From Marivita geojedonensis (lineage in GTDB: Bacteria > Pseudomonadota > Alphaproteobacteria > Rhodobacterales > Rhodobacteraceae): a stretch of DNA of 64,000 bases. The stretch covers positions 62,001 through 126,000 of the forward strand of contig NZ_JFKC01000007.1 of assembly GCF_002115805.1 (NCBI RefSeq), in the 5' to 3' direction. Below are positions 61,025-64,000 of the stretch, one piece after another. Positions within the stretch are counted from its first letter, which is position 1. Each line of letters opens with the position of its first letter. Made by a program: the position numbers and the translations under genes. The notes under the pieces were generated by a model. It did not search any database, was not told the DNA's origin, and saw only the letters and a list, made by a program, of their open reading frames with translations.

Positions 61025-62047
61025 TCAGCCTTTTTTCAGAACCTCGCGGCCCAGCACCTCGGCGATCTGCACCGCGTTGAGCGCTGCGCCCTTGCGCAGG
61101 TTGTCGGACACGCACCACAGGTTCAGCCCGTTTTCGACCGTGCTGTCCTGACGGATACGGCTGATGAAGGTGGCAAAATCACCGACACATTCTTTCGGTG
61201 TGACGTAACCACCGTCTTCACGCTTGTCGATTACCATGATGCCGGGGGCCTCGCGCAGGATATCGCGCGCTTCGTCTTCATCGAGGAAGTCTTCGAATTC
61301 GATGTTGATCGCTTCGGAGTGACCCACAAACACCGGAACGCGGACGCAGGTGGCTGTGACCTTGATCGACGGGTCGACGATCTTTTTCGTTTCCGCGACC
61401 ATTTTCCACTCTTCCTTGGTGGAACCATCTTCGAGGAACACGTCAATGTGCGGGATCACGTTGAACGCGATATCCTTGGGATAAACCTTGCGTTCGTAAT
61501 TGTCGGTCGGATTGTAGACCGCCTTTGTCTGATCCCAAAGCTCGTCGATCGCGGCCTTGCCCGAGCCGGATACCGACTGGTAGGTCGATACGACAACGCG
61601 CTTTATCTTGGCGCGGTCATGCAACGGCTTGAGAGCAACCACCATCTGCGCGGTCGAGCAGTTGGGGTTCGCGATGATGTTCTTCTTCGAATAATCATGG
61701 ATCGCATGAGCGTTCACTTCGGGAACGATCAGCGGCACGTCCGGATCGTAGCGGTAAAGCGACGAGTTATCGATCACCACGCAGCCGGCCTTGGCTGCGA
61801 TCGGCGCGTATTTCTTCGTCGCGTCCGACCCGATGGCGAACAGCGCGAAATCCCAGCCGGAGAAATCGAACGTGTCGATGTCCTGTGTCTTCAGCGTCTT
61901 GTCGCCAAAGCTGACCTCCGTGCCCAGCGACCGGCGCGACGCAAGCGCGGCGATCTCGTCAACGGGAAACTGGCGCTCGTCCAGAATGTTCAGCATTTCA
62001 CGGCCCACGTTACCGGTGGCGCCTGCAACGACGACTCTGTAGCCCAT
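61025..62047 (-). CDS. asd: Aspartate-semialdehyde dehydrogenase
   Basis: 340 residues. NADP-binding VAGATGNVGREM, catalytic C130 in NPNCSTAQM, and RVPVFVGHSEAI with the active-site histidine. Makes aspartate semialdehyde for lysine/diaminopimelate, threonine and methionine. GGAGAG precedes ATG 62047. The LOG-family gene upstream on the same strand is 185 bases away, and nothing else is visible in that gap. Confidence 0.96.
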   Translation of the reverse strand: MGYRVVVAGATGNVGREMLNILDERQFPVDEIAALASRRSLGTEVSFGDKTLKTQDIDTFDFSGWDFALFAIGSDATKKYAPIAAKAGCVVIDNSSLYRYDPDVPLIVPEVNAHAIHDYSKKNIIANPNCSTAQMVVALKPLHDRAKIKRVVVSTYQSVSGSGKAAIDELWDQTKAVYNPTDNYERKVYPKDIAFNVIPHIDVFLEDGSTKEEWKMVAETKKIVDPSIKVTATCVRVPVFVGHSEAINIEFEDFLDEDEARDILREAPGIMVIDKREDGGYVTPKECVGDFATFISRIRQDSTVENGLNLWCVSDNLRKGAALNAVQIAEVLGREVLKKG

Positions 62048-62232
62048 GTGGCTCTCCTTTCACTTGCCAGCCCCGGTGTCGTGTCGGTGGCTGGACTGAG
62101 CGTGGCTCTTACAGGACGTGCTGCATATGCGAAAGGGGGCGTTTTGGCCTAATTTGGCGCGCAGTCCTGGCTGTCACGTCATTCAGCGCGCGGTTTTTCC
62201 CTGTCATCGTTGTTCCGCCGGGACGGTCCGGG

Positions 62233-63075
62233 TCACCGTCCTGGAATGTCGGAGCGCGGTGGTGCCGGTTCCCAGTTCTCGACGATGCCGGCCGCCTCTT
62301 CCGCCGTTTCGACAAAACGGAAAAGATCGAGGTCTTCCGGACTGATCGTTCCGGCATCGGCCAGTGCATCCCAGTTGATGATTTTTTCCCAGAAGGCCCG
62401 ACCGAAGAGGAGGAACGGGACTCTGTCCATGCGGCCGGTCTGGATCAGCGTCAGCGATTCGAACATTTCATCAAGGGTGCCGAAGCCTCCGGGGAAGATG
62501 CAGATCGCGCGGGCGCGCATGAGGAAGTGCATCTTGCGGATGGCAAAATAGTGGAAGTTGAAACACAGCTCGGGGGTTACGAATTCGTTCGGGGCCTGTT
62601 CATGTGGCAGCACGATATTGAGACCGATGGATTTGCCGCCTTCATCCGCCGCGCCGCGGTTTCCTGCCTCCATGACGCCGGGACCGCCTCCGGTGACGAC
62701 GACGAATTCGCGGCCATTCGAAGCGATGGACTTGCGCGTCATCAGTTGGGCAAAGCTGCGGGCCTCATCATAGAAATGCGACAGCTCTGCGAGCGTTTTG
62801 GTGCGTGCCGAGGCAGCCTCGCTCGGACGCGGGATGCGGGCGCCGCCGAAAAGAACGATGGTGCTTTCGATCTGGTGTTCATCCAGCAGCAACTGCGGTT
62901 TCAGCAGTTCAAGCTGCAGCCGTACCGGCCGCAGTTCTTCGCGAAACATGAACTCTTCGTCCGCGAAGGCAAGTCTGTAGGCCGGGGACCGGGTCTGTAC
63001 GGTGTCGGGCACGTGGCTCGCCGTATTACGGTCCAGACTGGCATCCCGGAACGGGCTGTTGCGGTGATCTCTCAT
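62233..63075 (-). CDS. LOG family protein (TIGR00730-type)
   Basis: 280 residues. Signature PGGFGTLDE with VTGGGPGVMEAGNRGA: the nucleotide-binding Rossmann fold of LOG proteins, which cleave nucleotide 5'-monophosphates to free base and ribose phosphate (cytokinin activation in plants). The long N-terminal extension of about 90 residues is typical of the larger subgroup. GTG 63081 is an alternative start. Confidence 0.87.
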   Translation of the reverse strand: MRDHRNSPFRDASLDRNTASHVPDTVQTRSPAYRLAFADEEFMFREELRPVRLQLELLKPQLLLDEHQIESTIVLFGGARIPRPSEAASARTKTLAELSHFYDEARSFAQLMTRKSIASNGREFVVVTGGGPGVMEAGNRGAADEGGKSIGLNIVLPHEQAPNEFVTPELCFNFHYFAIRKMHFLMRARAICIFPGGFGTLDEMFESLTLIQTGRMDRVPFLLFGRAFWEKIINWDALADAGTISPEDLDLFRFVETAEEAAGIVENWEPAPPRSDIPGR

Positions 63076-63147
63076 TGGCACGGGTTCCTTGTTCGCGTGA
63101 CCTCAGACCTATAGCGTTCGCCGGAAAGTGACCAGAGAGGCAGAGGC

Positions 63148-64000
63148 ATGGATTGGGTTGACAGGATCGAAGTGGCGGCGGCGCGGATTGCTCCGCACAT
63201 CGTTGAAACACCCGTGATGCGCAGTTCGGCCTTTGGGCGCGGGATCGAGATGAAACTCGAACAGACCCAACACACCGGCAGCTTCAAGACCCGCGGCGCG
63301 TTCAACACGCTTCTTGCTTCGGAGGTGCCACGCGCCGGGGTCGTTGCAGCCTCGGGTGGCAACCACGGTGCGGCCGTTGCCCATGCGGCACAGCAGCTTG
63401 GGCACAGAGCGCGGATCTTTGTTCCCGAAATGGCAGGTCCTTCGAAGATCGCGCTGATCGAGCGGACCGGAGCGGAACTCACCGTCGTCCCCGGCGAGTA
63501 CGCGAATGCGCTGGAGTTGGCGGAACGTGAGGCGGCCGAAAGCGGAGCGATGCAGATCCACGCCTACGACGCCGATCCCACCGTCGAGGGTCAGGGCACG
63601 CTTATGCGCGAATGGGAAGCTCAGGGCCTCGAGGCCGACACGGTCCTGATTGCAGTGGGCGGCGGTGGCCTGATCGCCGGTGCGCTGGCGTGGCTGGGAG
63701 ACCGGCGAAAGGTGGTTGCGGTTGAGCCGATGACGTCCTGTGCGCTCCATGCGGCACTTGAAGCCGGTGAGCCTGTGGATGTCGCGGTTTCCGGCGTGGC
63801 AGCCAACGCGCTGGGCGCGCGTCGCATCGGCCGGATCTGTTTCGATCTGGCATGCCGGATCGGAACGGACGTGGTTCTTGTCTCGGACGGTGCGATCATC
63901 GAAGCTCAGCAGGCCCTTTGGCAGGCCCATCGGCAATTGGTCGAACCCGCCGGCGCAACGGCTCTGGCCGCGCTTATGTCAGGCGCTTACGTGCCCGATG
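63148..64000 (+). CDS. Threonine/serine dehydratase-like PLP enzyme (3' end outside window)
   Basis: About 284 residues visible of a fold-type II PLP enzyme. K47 in GSFKTRGAFN is the Schiff-base lysine, ASGGNHGAAV binds the substrate carboxylate, VGGGGLIAG holds the PLP phosphate. Likely a threonine or serine dehydratase or racemase-type relative. GAGAGG upstream of ATG 63148; divergent from the LOG gene. Confidence 0.88.
   Translation, partial: MDWVDRIEVAAARIAPHIVETPVMRSSAFGRGIEMKLEQTQHTGSFKTRGAFNTLLASEVPRAGVVAASGGNHGAAVAHAAQQLGHRARIFVPEMAGPSKIALIERTGAELTVVPGEYANALELAEREAAESGAMQIHAYDADPTVEGQGTLMREWEAQGLEADTVLIAVGGGGLIAGALAWLGDRRKVVAVEPMTSCALHAALEAGEPVDVAVSGVAANALGARRIGRICFDLACRIGTDVVLVSDGAIIEAQQALWQAHRQLVEPAGATALAALMSGAYVPD

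Noticed and set aside
1-64000. Prophage, insertion sequence, CRISPR array or defence island
   Set aside because: No integrase, transposase, capsid, cas gene, repeat-spacer pattern, restriction or toxin-antitoxin pair was recognised; gene content is metabolic and housekeeping throughout.

Overview
This window reads as ordinary chromosome of an alphaproteobacterium of the Rhodobacteraceae (Roseobacter group). The basis is high GC, long antisense shadow frames, and lineage markers: an aa3-type cytochrome c oxidase subunit IV, DUF1127, DUF6173 and DUF6356 small proteins, the 206-residue ribosomal protein S4, an ETF-ubiquinone oxidoreductase, a polyprenyl synthase for a long-chain quinone, PhaA/PhaB, and TTAA-N7-TTAA boxes of the CtrA type. 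I see no prophage, insertion sequence, CRISPR array, rRNA operon or defence island. No gene-free stretch exceeds 300 bases; the longest, about 270 bases before greA, holds only a doubtful 39-codon frame.

Layout. 1-6.7 kb: GNAT fragment, CinA-like protein, sfsA, map, an unknown gene, then hisC-tyrC-extensin-like gene. 6.7-11.5 kb: divergent flagellar subcluster (fliP-fliN-fliH-fliF leftward; fliL-orf-motE-like rightward) with a near-consensus CtrA box between the arms. 11.5-12.8 kb: tRNA-Arg(CCT) and an orphan LacI regulator with a LacI-type palindrome in its own promoter. 12.8-23.1 kb: a reductive pyrimidine catabolism locus (PreT/PreA, dihydropyrimidinase, M20 amidohydrolase, four-gene NMT1-type ABC importer, RutR-like TetR regulator) with matching operator palindromes in front of both catabolic units. 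23.2-31.5 kb: DUF1127, rpsD, an EAL protein behind a perfect CtrA-type box, phaA-phaB, a DMT exporter, a ring-cleavage-dioxygenase/hydrolase pair, a LysR regulator and two proteins under 60 aa. 31.5-39.8 kb: methyltransferase, DUF2007, polyprenyl synthase, ispE-TPR operon, ETF-QO, greA. 39.8-44 kb: a molybdenum-cofactor operon (fdhD-mobA-mobB-moeA) whose MoeA carries an extra N-terminal domain of about 300 residues. 44-64 kb: azlCD, a lipoprotein, small conserved proteins, Lrp regulator, class II glutamine amidotransferase, rmuC-mutL, AEC transporter, fghA, DUF188, ornithine cyclodeaminase-like protein, MFS transporter, an HPt-like/M17/NlpC operon, beta-carbonic anhydrase, a hydrolase, asd, a LOG-family protein and the start of a threonine dehydratase-like gene.

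How it works together. The most coherent unit is the pyrimidine locus: PreTA reduces uracil/thymine, the dihydropyrimidinase opens the ring, the amidohydrolase releases the beta-amino acid, and the ABC importer probably brings in a substrate, all plausibly under one repressor. A second theme, resting on motifs only, is CtrA-linked control of flagella and c-di-GMP turnover, together with a free-standing HPt-like protein. Non-coding structure not explained by genes includes two adjacent 22-bp palindromes that differ by compensatory changes after preA, and a run of five palindromes after rmuC. I did not find a clearly new multi-gene system; the best leads are listed as findings.
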